Below, piece after piece: positions 37,412 to 45,123 of a DNA stretch of 64,000 nt. Made by a program: the position numbers and the translations under genes. The DNA is taken from positions 1 through 64,000 of the forward strand of contig ONKG01000001.1 in assembly GCA_900318375.1 (NCBI GenBank), written 5' to 3'. This DNA is from an uncultured Lachnospiraceae bacterium (GTDB lineage Bacteria; Bacillota; Clostridia; Lachnospirales; Lachnospiraceae). The notes beneath the pieces are model-generated. The model was not told the origin of the DNA and ran no database searches. It saw only the letters and a program-made list of their open reading frames with translations. Position 1 is the stretch's first letter, and every line of letters starts with the position of its first letter.

Positions 37412-38508
37412 TCAAGGTCCCTGCCGAACCAGTCCTCTGTAAGGAACAGGATGCCGATCACTACGATCATGAAAATAGCCATCAGAACGGCAGCAGAACT
37501 GAGTTTCTGGTAGTCCAGCGATTTAAAGGTGTTATTCATAAAATGCTGCAGCATATACAGCGCATCATAGGGATAGTCTCCCGCCATCAGATATATCTCG
37601 CGGAACACTTTAAAAGAGTTGATCAGGGACATGATCGTGACGAACATGATCGTTGACGAAAGATACCTGATCTTGATCAGCCAGAAGATCTGGAACTCTG
37701 TCGCGCTCTCAAGGCGGGCAACCTCAATCTGATCCTTGGGAATATTTGCCAGACCAGACATAAACAGTATCATATTATATCCGAGGTTCTTCCACAAAAA
37801 CAGCAGAATGATAGGAACCTGGGCATACGAAGATTTGAGCCAGTCTATCTTTGCCCCGGAAAAGTTTCCCAGGAAGACATTGACCAGACCGTTATAGTGG
37901 AAAAGGATCTGCCAGATCATAATGACCGAGGCAGTAGGAACCATCATCGGACTCAGAAAGAAAGACCGGAACCGGCTTTTCCATGGAAGTCTCTGCTCCA
38001 TGACCACGGCCAGCAAAAGCGACAGGCCGACAGCCAGCGGCACAGCCACAACGGAGAACTTCAATGTATTCCCCACTGCAACGCGGAATGCTTCATTGCG
38101 CAGCACCCTGCCGTAATTGGACAGTCCCACAAATCTGTGCCTGATCGGATTATCGATCAGCGAGTAATAGATGACCACTATAAAAGGCACAATGAAAAAC
38201 AAGCTGACACCGATGAGGCTGGGAGAAAGGAAAACCCAACTCACCCGGCGCTCCCTCCGCTCTTTCACAGACCGGTTGGTCCCTGAAGACGGATTTCCTT
38301 CCGTCCTGCTCTCCGCTCCCTTTTTCTTCTTTTTAAAGAATCTTTCCTTCAGGGAGGGTGTGCCTGCGCTTGGCCCGGCAGTCCCTCTGACGCGGCGGGA
38401 AACCGGCACATCCATGCCCTCCGCATTCCTGCGAAGATACCTGTTCAGTTTTTCTCCCACGCCTGGGCTTTCTTTGCCATAAGCGTCTTTTCTGCTCAGT
38501 TTCTTCAT
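37408..38508 (-). CDS. Carbohydrate-type ABC permease (MalF class)
   Basis: 366 residues. After a basic, low-complexity N-terminus of about 90 residues there are six transmembrane segments (from WVFLSPSLIGVSLFFIVPFI) and the EAA-type loop QIEVARLESATEFQIFWLIK. It overlaps the next permease by 4 bp. It is the first gene of the five-gene operon. No clear ribosome site precedes ATG 38508, so the start could lie downstream (MDVPVSR). Substrate unknown. Confidence 0.85.
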   Translation of the reverse strand: MKKLSRKDAYGKESPGVGEKLNRYLRRNAEGMDVPVSRRVRGTAGPSAGTPSLKERFFKKKKKGAESRTEGNPSSGTNRSVKERRERRVSWVFLSPSLIGVSLFFIVPFIVVIYYSLIDNPIRHRFVGLSNYGRVLRNEAFRVAVGNTLKFSVVAVPLAVGLSLLLAVVMEQRLPWKSRFRSFFLSPMMVPTASVIMIWQILFHYNGLVNVFLGNFSGAKIDWLKSSYAQVPIILLFLWKNLGYNMILFMSGLANIPKDQIEVARLESATEFQIFWLIKIRYLSSTIMFVTIMSLINSFKVFREIYLMAGDYPYDALYMLQHFMNNTFKSLDYQKLSSAAVLMAIFMIVVIGILFLTEDWFGRDLE

Positions 38509-38811
38509 GATTGTGACTATGGTCTCACGTTCGCAAAAAAATCAATAACTCGTTGTTTCAGCCATGCCGGGAACTATATCTCGTGTGCGCATAGTTCTAC
38601 ACATACAAATCTATAATAATTCATTTTTTTCGTTTTGGATATACCTGTGCCCATCTTTTCACACAAAAATCGTAAAAAAACCCAAAAAAACGGCCCATGA
38701 ACTACTAGATGTGCGAAGAAAAATACAATTTGCGACAATATCTGCCATCTTCCGGGGCCTTCTCCCGCCCCGGCCATCAGGCACAAGATATTTTGCGGCG
38801 GCCCTGCGATT

Positions 38812-38998
38812 AAAAAAGAGTCTCGCTTGGGAGACTCTCGCGCCGAGCGCGGTCGCCTCAGCGACATAATTCCTTGCGCGCGAGTGCTGCATCCAACACA
38901 CCTTCGGTGTGTCGGAGGGTTTTTAACTCATAGGAAATCGCAAATTCCTATGAGTTAAAAAAAACAGGCTCTGGCGGATCAACTCCGCGCAGAGCCTG
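38812..38998 (-). repeat. Extragenic structured element, copy A, with a 12-codon reading frame
   Basis: Read on the minus strand: terminator hairpin CAGGCTCTG/CAGAGCCTG plus TTTTTTTT (38957-38998), palindrome AACTCATAGGAAT/ATTTCCTATGAGTT, hairpin CCGACACACC/GGTGTGTTGG, reading frame LDAALARKELCR starting at TTG 38896 and ending at TGA 38858, hairpin GTCGC/GCGAC, and a second terminator AGAGTCTC/GAGACTCT plus TTTTTT (38812-38838). Homologous throughout to copy B at 23941-24130. Two terminators 120 nt apart suggest that a separate small transcript lies between them. Confidence 0.65.
38957..38998 (-). terminator. Intrinsic terminator downstream of gpmI
   Basis: CAGGCTCTG pairs with CAGAGCCTG around a GC-rich loop and is followed on the minus strand by eight T residues. 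It lies about 170 bp past the gpmI stop and forms the first part of element A. Confidence 0.85.
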
Positions 38999-39170
38999 CT
39001 GTCTTTCCTTCTATTCAATTTACAGTCTTCCGACTGCACTGCGGCATGCTGCCCGGCAGCTGCTTTCCCACGTCCGGACACCTGTCAAATGTCCGACGAT
39101 ATTCGGGCGTACCCGGCATTTTCGGCCGACTGATCCATATTGTCTGCTCATGTATGAGGGCAGGTATTGA

Positions 39171-40718
39171 TCAGGCTTTTTTCACCAGGAGAGACTTGCC
39201 GGTCATTTCCTTGGGCTGCTCTTTGCCCATGACATCGATCAGGGTCGGGACAATGTCCGCAAGGACGCCGTCCTCTGCCAGATCATAATCCTTGTCATAG
39301 TTCACAAGGATGAAAGGAACGGGATTGGTGGTGTGGGCTGTGTGAGGAGCACCTGTCTCATAGTTGACCATCTGCTCGCAGTTGCCGTGGTCGGCGCAGA
39401 TGAAGAGTACACCGCCCTTTGCGATGATCGCTTCCGCAGCCTTGCCCACGCACTCGTCGACGACTTCAACGGCCTTGATGGCTGCAGGCAGGACGCCCGT
39501 GTGGCCGACCATGTCGGGGTTGGCAAAGTTGATGACGATTGCATCATACTTGTCGGAATCGATTGCTGCAAGGAGTTTATCAAGAACGCCGTAAGCGCTC
39601 ATCTCAGGCTTGAGGTCATAAGTCGGAACATCCTTGGGGGAACGGACCAGAATTCTGTCCTCACCCTCATTGGGATCCTCGACACCGCCGTTGAAGAAGA
39701 ATGTGACGTGCGCATACTTCTCGGTCTCGGCGATCCTGGCCTGCTTCATGCCCTGGGATGCGAGCCACTCGCCGAAGGTATTCGTGACATCAACTTTCTT
39801 GAATGCGATCTCCTTGTTGGGAATCTCGGGATCATAATCCTTGAAGCAGACAAAGAAAACTTTCTTTCTGGGTCCTCTGTCAAAGAAATTGAACTCATTG
39901 TCACAGAAGCAGTGTGTGATCTCACGTGCGCGGTCGGGGCGGAAGTTGAAGAAGATCACGGAGTCGCCGTCTTTGATCAGGGATACAGGCTTGTCACCGT
40001 CCATGATAACGGTGGGCTTAACGAACTCGTCGGACTCGTCGCGGTCATAGGAAGCCTGGATCGCCTCTGCGGAGCTGGCTGCCTTGAGACCTTCGCCCTT
40101 TGTCATTGCATCATAGGCAATCTGCACACGGTCGTAGTTGTTGTCACGGTCCATTGCGTAATAACGTCCGCTGATCATGGAGATCTTGCCGACGCCGATC
40201 TCTTTCATCTTCTCCTCAAGCTGTGCAAGGAAATCAATACCGCTTCTGGGCGGTGTGTCGCGGCCGTCAAGGAAGCAGTCCACATAGACCCTGTCGAGAC
40301 CATTGCGTTTTGCCATTTCAAGGAGAGCATACAGATGCGTGTTGTGGCTGTGAACGCCGCCGTCGGAAAGAAGGCCGAAGATATGCAGATCCGAATTGCG
40401 GATCTTGCAGTTATTGATTGCCATCATCATCTCGGGGTTCTCAAAGAAAGTGCCGTCCTGAATATCTTTGGTTATTCTGGTCAGTTCCTGATACACGATA
40501 CGGCCTGCGCCCATATTCATATGACCGACTTCCGAGTTGCCCATCTGGCCGTCCGGAAGACCGACCGACATGCCGCTGGCATATCCCTTCTTAAAAGGAT
40601 ACTCAGCCATCAGTCTGTCCATCACAGGCGTATTCGCCATAGCAATGGCATTTGCCTCGGGATTCTCATTCAATCCATAGCCATCAAGAATCATTAAAAC
40701 TACAGGTCTGTGACTCAT
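39171..40718 (-). CDS. gpmI: 2,3-bisphosphoglycerate-independent phosphoglycerate mutase
   Basis: 515 residues from ATG 40718, behind AAGGAGA. It interconverts 3- and 2-phosphoglycerate in glycolysis using two Mn2+ ions. Conserved motifs: VVLMILDGYGLN, GNSEVGHMNMGAGR (with the phosphoserine Ser in the metal site), CFLDGRDTPP, NFRPDRARE and ICADHGNCE. Length is normal. A leftward single-gene unit with its own terminator. Confidence 0.97.
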   Translation of the reverse strand: MSHRPVVLMILDGYGLNENPEANAIAMANTPVMDRLMAEYPFKKGYASGMSVGLPDGQMGNSEVGHMNMGAGRIVYQELTRITKDIQDGTFFENPEMMMAINNCKIRNSDLHIFGLLSDGGVHSHNTHLYALLEMAKRNGLDRVYVDCFLDGRDTPPRSGIDFLAQLEEKMKEIGVGKISMISGRYYAMDRDNNYDRVQIAYDAMTKGEGLKAASSAEAIQASYDRDESDEFVKPTVIMDGDKPVSLIKDGDSVIFFNFRPDRAREITHCFCDNEFNFFDRGPRKKVFFVCFKDYDPEIPNKEIAFKKVDVTNTFGEWLASQGMKQARIAETEKYAHVTFFFNGGVEDPNEGEDRILVRSPKDVPTYDLKPEMSAYGVLDKLLAAIDSDKYDAIVINFANPDMVGHTGVLPAAIKAVEVVDECVGKAAEAIIAKGGVLFICADHGNCEQMVNYETGAPHTAHTTNPVPFILVNYDKDYDLAEDGVLADIVPTLIDVMGKEQPKEMTGKSLLVKKA

Positions 40719-40885
40719 ACACATCTCTCCTTTTCTAAACAGTTCCTTCCCTGGTCCGCAACAATCAATGAAACCAGCAAAAATATTATTGCAAAATCCA
40801 GCCGGACACGATGAAGCATGAAAGGCTTTTGCAGCGCTGTGCCTTATTAGCCCCGGCACATCATTGCATACATCTCTAAACAGTA

Positions 40886-40914
40886 ATTTTACTACGAAAA
40901 GACGCTCAGTTCAA
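40886..40914 (-). promoter_or_regulatory. Candidate gpmI promoter
   Basis: On the minus strand TTGAAC and TAAAAT are separated by 17 nt, which would give a leader of about 160 nt before the gpmI start. Confidence 0.45.
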
Positions 40915-41080
40915 CAAAAAAGAAACGGCAGGGGAACTGACCTTAAAGCGGAATTGAGGAAGATTCCATGCTGTCCTCAGACAGATCAGGATCTGTCCCC
41001 CTGTCCCTCTCAAAAACCCCGTTTACAGCCTTCTCCGGAAACCTGCTTCAAAAGTCCTTTCCGGAATCTGCTTCGGCAGA

Positions 41081-41139
41081 CTGCTTCAGAAACCCGGTCC
41101 GGAAATCCGCATGACCGGCCTGCTTCAGAAACCCGGTCC
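41081..41139. repeat. Two 20-bp direct repeats upstream of the glnN promoter
   Basis: CTGCTTCAGAAACCCGGTCC occurs at 41081-41100 and 41120-41139, spaced 39 bp apart, with further partial copies (CTGCTTC) at 41043 and 41069. The nearer copy ends 21 bp before the -35 box. It could be a regulator site or simple local duplication. Confidence 0.6.
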
Positions 41140-41160
41140 AAAAACTTGTAAAACGATTTG

Positions 41161-41189
41161 TTGCGTTAAATCCTGCTTTTCTGTATAAT
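41161..41189 (+). promoter_or_regulatory. glnN promoter
   Basis: TTGCGT and a perfect TATAAT are separated by 17 nt. Transcription would start near 41196 and produce a leader of about 195 nt. Confidence 0.65.
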
Positions 41190-41230
41190 GCGACTATCTG
41201 TTGAACAATACTGTTACAGGTCATTTTCCA

Positions 41231-41360
41231 CTGCCATGTATTTTCGCGGCAGTTTTTATTTATTTCATACATGCGGAAGGGGCGGCAGCCCGCTGATCTG
41301 TATAAATAAATTACACATTGCACCGCGCCGCGGGCGCTCCCGCAATGTTTATTTCATACA
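41231..41360 (+). promoter_or_regulatory. glnN leader with two hairpin/T-rich units
   Basis: Hairpin 1, CTGCC/GGCAG (41231-41252), is followed by TTTTTATTTATTT. Hairpin 2, CATTGC/GCAATG (41316-41347) with a GCGGG/CCCGC core, is followed by TTTATTT. The 13-bp sequence TTTATTTCATACA directly follows both (41259-41271 and 41348-41360). This resembles a tandem attenuator controlling the glutamine synthetase gene; I could not assign it to a known riboswitch or ANTAR-target class. Confidence 0.45.
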
Positions 41361-41391
41361 ATAATTGAATCATCTCAGGAGGTTACTTCAA

Positions 41392-43485
41392 ATGAGCAAA
41401 AAATCCAAGCGTCTTCCCGAGCTGTTCGGCAGCATGGTCTTCGATGAAGATACCATGAAAGACCGGCTCTCCCCGGCCTGTTACAAGGCCTGGAAGAAAT
41501 CGGTCTCCGACAGCACTCCCCTCGACCTCTCCACCGCCAACGAGATTGCGGAAGCAATGAAGCAGTGGGCTGTCGAAAAAGGCGCCACCCATTATACACA
41601 CTGGTTCCAGCCCATGACCGGCTTCACCGCGGAAAAACACGACAGCTTTATCCAGCCTGCCGGCGGCGGCCGCGTCATCATGGAGTTTTCCGGCAAGGAG
41701 CTGGTACGCGGAGAATCCGACGCCTCCTCCTTCCCCTCCGGCGGCCTCAGAGCCACCTTCGAAGCCCGCGGCTATACCGCATGGGACGCCACCTCCTTCG
41801 CTTTTATTAAGGAAAAATCTCTCTGCATTCCTACAATCTTCTGTTCCTACTCCGGACACGCTCTGGATAAAAAGACTCCCCTGCTGCGTTCCATGGATGC
41901 TGTCAGTAAGGCTGCCATCCGTATTCTCCGCCTCTTCGGAAATACCACTGCCAAGCGTGTTATCGCCCAGGTGGGCGCGGAACAGGAATACTTCCTCATC
42001 GATAAAGAGCAGTACAAGCTGCGCGAGGACCTGATCATGACCGGACGAACTCTTCTGGGTGCCAAGCCTCCCCGGGGTCAGGAACTGGAGGATCACTACT
42101 ACGGTGCGATCCGCCCCCGCGTCCAGGCCTACATGCAGGATCTGGACAATGAGCTCTGGAAACTAGGTGTTCTCTCCAAGACCAAGCACAATGAAGTGGC
42201 TCCTGCCCAGCATGAAATGGCGCCCCTTTACACAGACGCCAACATGGCCTGCGACCAGAATCAGATCACCATGGAGATCATGAAAAAGGTAGCTGACCGC
42301 CACGGTCTGGTCTGCCTGCTCCACGAAAAGCCCTTCGCCGGCGTAAACGGCTCCGGCAAGCACGACAACTGGTCCCTGGGAACGGACACAGGCGAGAATC
42401 TCTTTAAACCCGGTTCCACTCCCCGCGAAAACGCGCAGTTCCTGCTCTTCCTGACTGCTTTCATCAAGGGTGTCGACGAATACCAGGATATGCTCCGCGC
42501 CACCGTAGCCACCCCCGGCAATGATCACCGCCTGGGCGCGCAGGAGGCTCCGCCCGCCGTTGTCTCCATCTTCCTCGGCGAAGAACTGAGTGCCGTCGTG
42601 GAATCCATCATCGACGACACTGCCTATACCAATGCCGGAAAGCGCAGCCTTTCCATCGGTGTAGACACCATGCCTCCAATTCCCATGGACAACACGGACC
42701 GCAACCGCACATCGCCCATGGCCTTCACCGGCAACAAGTTCGAATTCCGCATGGTCGGATCGTCCCTCTCCATTTCCGGTCCCAACATCGTGCTCAACAC
42801 CATGATGGCCGAAGTACTGGACAAGTATGCCGAAGAGCTTGAAAAATCCTCTGACCTGCACGAGGATCTCAACAACCTGATCCGCCGTGAACTGACAGCG
42901 CACAAGCGTATCATCTTCGATGGCAACGGCTATGACGAAGCGTGGATCGAGGAAGCCAAGCGCCGCGGTCTGGCCAACAACATCTCCACCGTGGACGCCC
43001 TGCCCGCCTATATCACGGAGAAGAACATCGCGCTCTTCACCAACCACTCGATCTACACCCGCGACGAAGTATTCGCCCGCTACAACATCCATGTGGAGAA
43101 CTACACCGCCACCATTTTGATGGAGGCAAGGACCCTGATCGACATGCTGCGCAAAGATATCCTGCCCGCCGTCTCCGAGTACGGCACAAAACTCTGCCGC
43201 GGTCTGGAAAAGCGCAAAGCCCTTCATCTCCCGGCTAAATATGAGGAGACCAACGCGCTCAACAACTGCATGCTCTCCGACTGCCTCAGCGATGCCTGCG
43301 ACAAGCTGGAAAAAGACATCCGCATCGTACCGGCAGGCGCCGAAGAGGCCATGTATTTCTGCCACACCGTCATCGTCCCCGACATGAATGAGTGCCGCAG
43401 CTTTGCGGATGAGCTCGAAACCATCACCTCACGTGAAGCGTGGCCCATCCCGGTCTACTCAGACCTTCTCTTCAGCGAAATCTGA
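41392..43485 (+). CDS. glnN: Type III glutamine synthetase
   Basis: 697 residues from ATG 41392, behind AGGAGG with 9-nt spacing. Makes glutamine from glutamate, ammonia and ATP. Type III features are the length, the N-terminal LPELFGSMVFDEDTM and an SNARE-free extended C-terminus. Catalytic-region motifs visible: AQVGAEQEYFLID, HNEVAPAQHEMAPL, AGVNGSGKHDNWSLG and TGNKFEFRMVGSS. Codon use is strongly biased, suggesting high expression. It has its own promoter, leader and terminator. Confidence 0.97.
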   Translation: MSKKSKRLPELFGSMVFDEDTMKDRLSPACYKAWKKSVSDSTPLDLSTANEIAEAMKQWAVEKGATHYTHWFQPMTGFTAEKHDSFIQPAGGGRVIMEFSGKELVRGESDASSFPSGGLRATFEARGYTAWDATSFAFIKEKSLCIPTIFCSYSGHALDKKTPLLRSMDAVSKAAIRILRLFGNTTAKRVIAQVGAEQEYFLIDKEQYKLREDLIMTGRTLLGAKPPRGQELEDHYYGAIRPRVQAYMQDLDNELWKLGVLSKTKHNEVAPAQHEMAPLYTDANMACDQNQITMEIMKKVADRHGLVCLLHEKPFAGVNGSGKHDNWSLGTDTGENLFKPGSTPRENAQFLLFLTAFIKGVDEYQDMLRATVATPGNDHRLGAQEAPPAVVSIFLGEELSAVVESIIDDTAYTNAGKRSLSIGVDTMPPIPMDNTDRNRTSPMAFTGNKFEFRMVGSSLSISGPNIVLNTMMAEVLDKYAEELEKSSDLHEDLNNLIRRELTAHKRIIFDGNGYDEAWIEEAKRRGLANNISTVDALPAYITEKNIALFTNHSIYTRDEVFARYNIHVENYTATILMEARTLIDMLRKDILPAVSEYGTKLCRGLEKRKALHLPAKYEETNALNNCMLSDCLSDACDKLEKDIRIVPAGAEEAMYFCHTVIVPDMNECRSFADELETITSREAWPIPVYSDLLFSEI

Positions 43486-43487
43486 TG

Positions 43488-43550
43488 ACAAAAAAGTACC
43501 TCAGGCAGTGACACCCGCACAGGTGCCGCACTGCCGAAGGTACTTTTTTT
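43488..43550 (+). terminator. Strong glnN terminator
   Basis: AAAAAAGTACCT and CAGGCAGTG pair with CACTGCC and AAGGTACTTTTTTT, forming an extended stem with a T run immediately after the stop of glnN. Confidence 0.9.
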
Positions 43551-43589
43551 GTCTCAGTTTATATCAGGATATTTCTGCTTATTTCAGTG

Positions 43590-43737
43590 CAATCCTTTCC
43601 GTTTCACGAAGATCCGGAATTCAGTTCAACCCTTTCCGTTTCACGAAAATCCGGAATTCAGTTCAACCCTTTCCGTTTCGAAAAGATCCGGTATCCAGTG
43701 CGATCCTTTCCATTTCGCGGGGATCCGGAATCCCTCT
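43590..43737. repeat. 37-bp tandem repeat, four units, overlapping the 3' end of thiN
   Basis: Units CAAYCCTTTCCGTTTCACGA-ATCCGGAATTCAGTT occur at 43590-43626, 43627-43663, 43664-43700 and 43701-43737, with the first two nearly identical. The thiN stop (43663-43665) is at the boundary of units 2 and 3, so the last 20 or so residues of the enzyme are repeat-encoded. 37 is not a multiple of 3, so expansion would change the frame. Confidence 0.85.
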
Positions 43738-44478
43738 TCCGGAGAGTTCTACAGCACCTGCGCCGGTTTCCAGGATCATCAGGGCAAGGCCGCTGCGAAT
43801 GGTCACGGACGCGCGGCCGGACGCAGTCCCGCGAACCGTCTCCCTGTGGATCTCATTGCTGACACCGATTGGAAACGAATTGGTCATAACAGCCTCTGCA
43901 AGAGGATATTTCATTCCCTCCAGCGTGACACCGCTCACCTGTTCATCCAGCGCAAACAGAGAGAAGGTCCCGTCATAGTCTTCAGGCAGAAAGACCGTCT
44001 CCCGGCCGATCACGGCGGCAAGCGTCTTCTTTCCGATCAGATATCCCTCCGCCCCCTGTTTTTTCAGCCAGGCAAGGGTCTGGATATTGGCAAAAGTATG
44101 ATCCAGCCTTCCTCCCAGAGCTCCGTAAAACAAGAGTTCTGTACATCCCCTCTCCAGACACATCCTGGCCGCATAGACGGTGTCCGTGTCGTCCTTTTCA
44201 CAGGGAAGGCGCAGCAGACTCTGCGGGCGGGCAGATTCAAACTCGTCCAGATAGGGCCCGAACTTCCTGTCCAGAGAGTCAAAATCCCCCAGGACCAGGT
44301 CCGGCACGATATCCTGTGCCAGAAGTCTGGGGAGTCCCCCGTCCACTGCAACGACCAGAGGCTCGCTTTCCTCTCCATAGGCAAAAGCCTCCGCAGAACG
44401 AAGGCTTTTGTGTCTTTCTCCGACCGGAATCGGGATCGGTTCATATTCACCGGCGCACATAAGAATTGCACGTCTCAT
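43663..44478 (-). CDS. thiN: Thiamine diphosphokinase
   Basis: 271 residues, converting thiamine to thiamine diphosphate. Conserved features: VVAVDGGLPRLL, DLVLGDFDSLD, KDDTDTVYAAR, LLFYGALGGRLDHTFANI and, in the C-terminal domain, TFSLFALDEQVSGVTLEGMKY. The start ATG overlaps the pgsA stop by one base (TAATG), indicating translational coupling. The final residues are encoded by a tandem repeat and are unlike the family. Last gene of the yicC-to-thiN operon. Confidence 0.92.
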   Translation of the reverse strand: MRRAILMCAGEYEPIPIPVGERHKSLRSAEAFAYGEESEPLVVAVDGGLPRLLAQDIVPDLVLGDFDSLDRKFGPYLDEFESARPQSLLRLPCEKDDTDTVYAARMCLERGCTELLFYGALGGRLDHTFANIQTLAWLKKQGAEGYLIGKKTLAAVIGRETVFLPEDYDGTFSLFALDEQVSGVTLEGMKYPLAEAVMTNSFPIGVSNEIHRETVRGTASGRASVTIRSGLALMILETGAGAVELSGRGIPDPREMERIALDTGSFRNGKG

Positions 44479-45020
44479 TATTTAGTCTCCATTGTCCGGA
44501 CAACTTCCATATTCTGCATGATATAGGTCGCCAGAGAAATGATGGTCAGTGCCAGAGCGATCCACATCACAATGGTGGTCACCAGCTGCAGCGCAGGAAT
44601 ATTAATGATCATAAGGATGATCATGATCATCTGGAAGGTAGTCTTCCATTTGCCCCAGTAGTTGGCGGCAATGACAATACCATGCTCGGTGGCAATCAGT
44701 CTGAAGCCGCTGATGACAAATTCCCTGGCCACAATGATCACAACGATCCAGGAAGGGATCCGCCCGAGTTCGATCAGGCAGATCATTCCGGAAATTGTCA
44801 GGATCTTGTCTGCAAGAGGATCCATGAATTTTCCGAATGTGGTCACAAGATTCCGGCTCCTGGCGATATGGCCGTCCAGAAGATCCGTAAGAGAGGCAGC
44901 GATAAAGAGCACCAGCGCGATCCATTTCATTGATTCTGTCGTCTTCGAAAGAAGCAGGAAGACAACGAAAAACGGAACCAATATCACTCGAAGCACAGTC
45001 AGTTTATTTGGCAGATTCAT
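44478..45020 (-). CDS. pgsA: CDP-diacylglycerol-glycerol-3-phosphate 3-phosphatidyltransferase
   Basis: 180 residues from ATG 45020 with GGAGGAGG upstream. Synthesises phosphatidylglycerophosphate, the precursor of phosphatidylglycerol, in the membrane. The CDP-alcohol phosphotransferase signature is complete: DLLDGHIARSR followed by GKFMDPLAD. Several transmembrane helices. Its place after rimO is common in Clostridia. Confidence 0.95.
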   Translation of the reverse strand: MNLPNKLTVLRVILVPFFVVFLLLSKTTESMKWIALVLFIAASLTDLLDGHIARSRNLVTTFGKFMDPLADKILTISGMICLIELGRIPSWIVVIIVAREFVISGFRLIATEHGIVIAANYWGKWKTTFQMIMIILMIINIPALQLVTTIVMWIALALTIISLATYIMQNMEVVRTMETK

Positions 45021-45123
45021 AAGTAACCTCCTCCAATTTTTCCCGGAAAGATCCGAATACATGATCCCGATGGATTTCTGCATGCATATCAGATCAGACC
45101 GGATGCTATCAGATGCCTTGTAA

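Larger units (their letters stand above)
38509..39170. other. 662-bp intergenic region with a structured element
   Basis: This lies between the ABC operon start and the gpmI stop, both minus strand. 38812-38998 holds copy A of the microORF element and the gpmI terminator. 38580-38760 is AT-rich with runs of A and probably includes the operon promoter; no confident -35/-10 pair was chosen. 39003-39170 shows nothing recognisable. Confidence 0.6.
40719..41391. other. 673-bp divergent intergenic region between gpmI and glnN
   Basis: It contains a candidate leftward gpmI promoter (40886-40914), a pair of 20-bp direct repeats (41081-41100, 41120-41139), the glnN promoter (41161-41189) and a leader of about 195 nt with two hairpins. 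No additional gene is evident. Confidence 0.6.

Noticed and set aside
42163..43365. A 400-codon antisense frame in glnN
   Set aside because: It is produced by the strong codon bias of glnN; no start signal or family resemblance.
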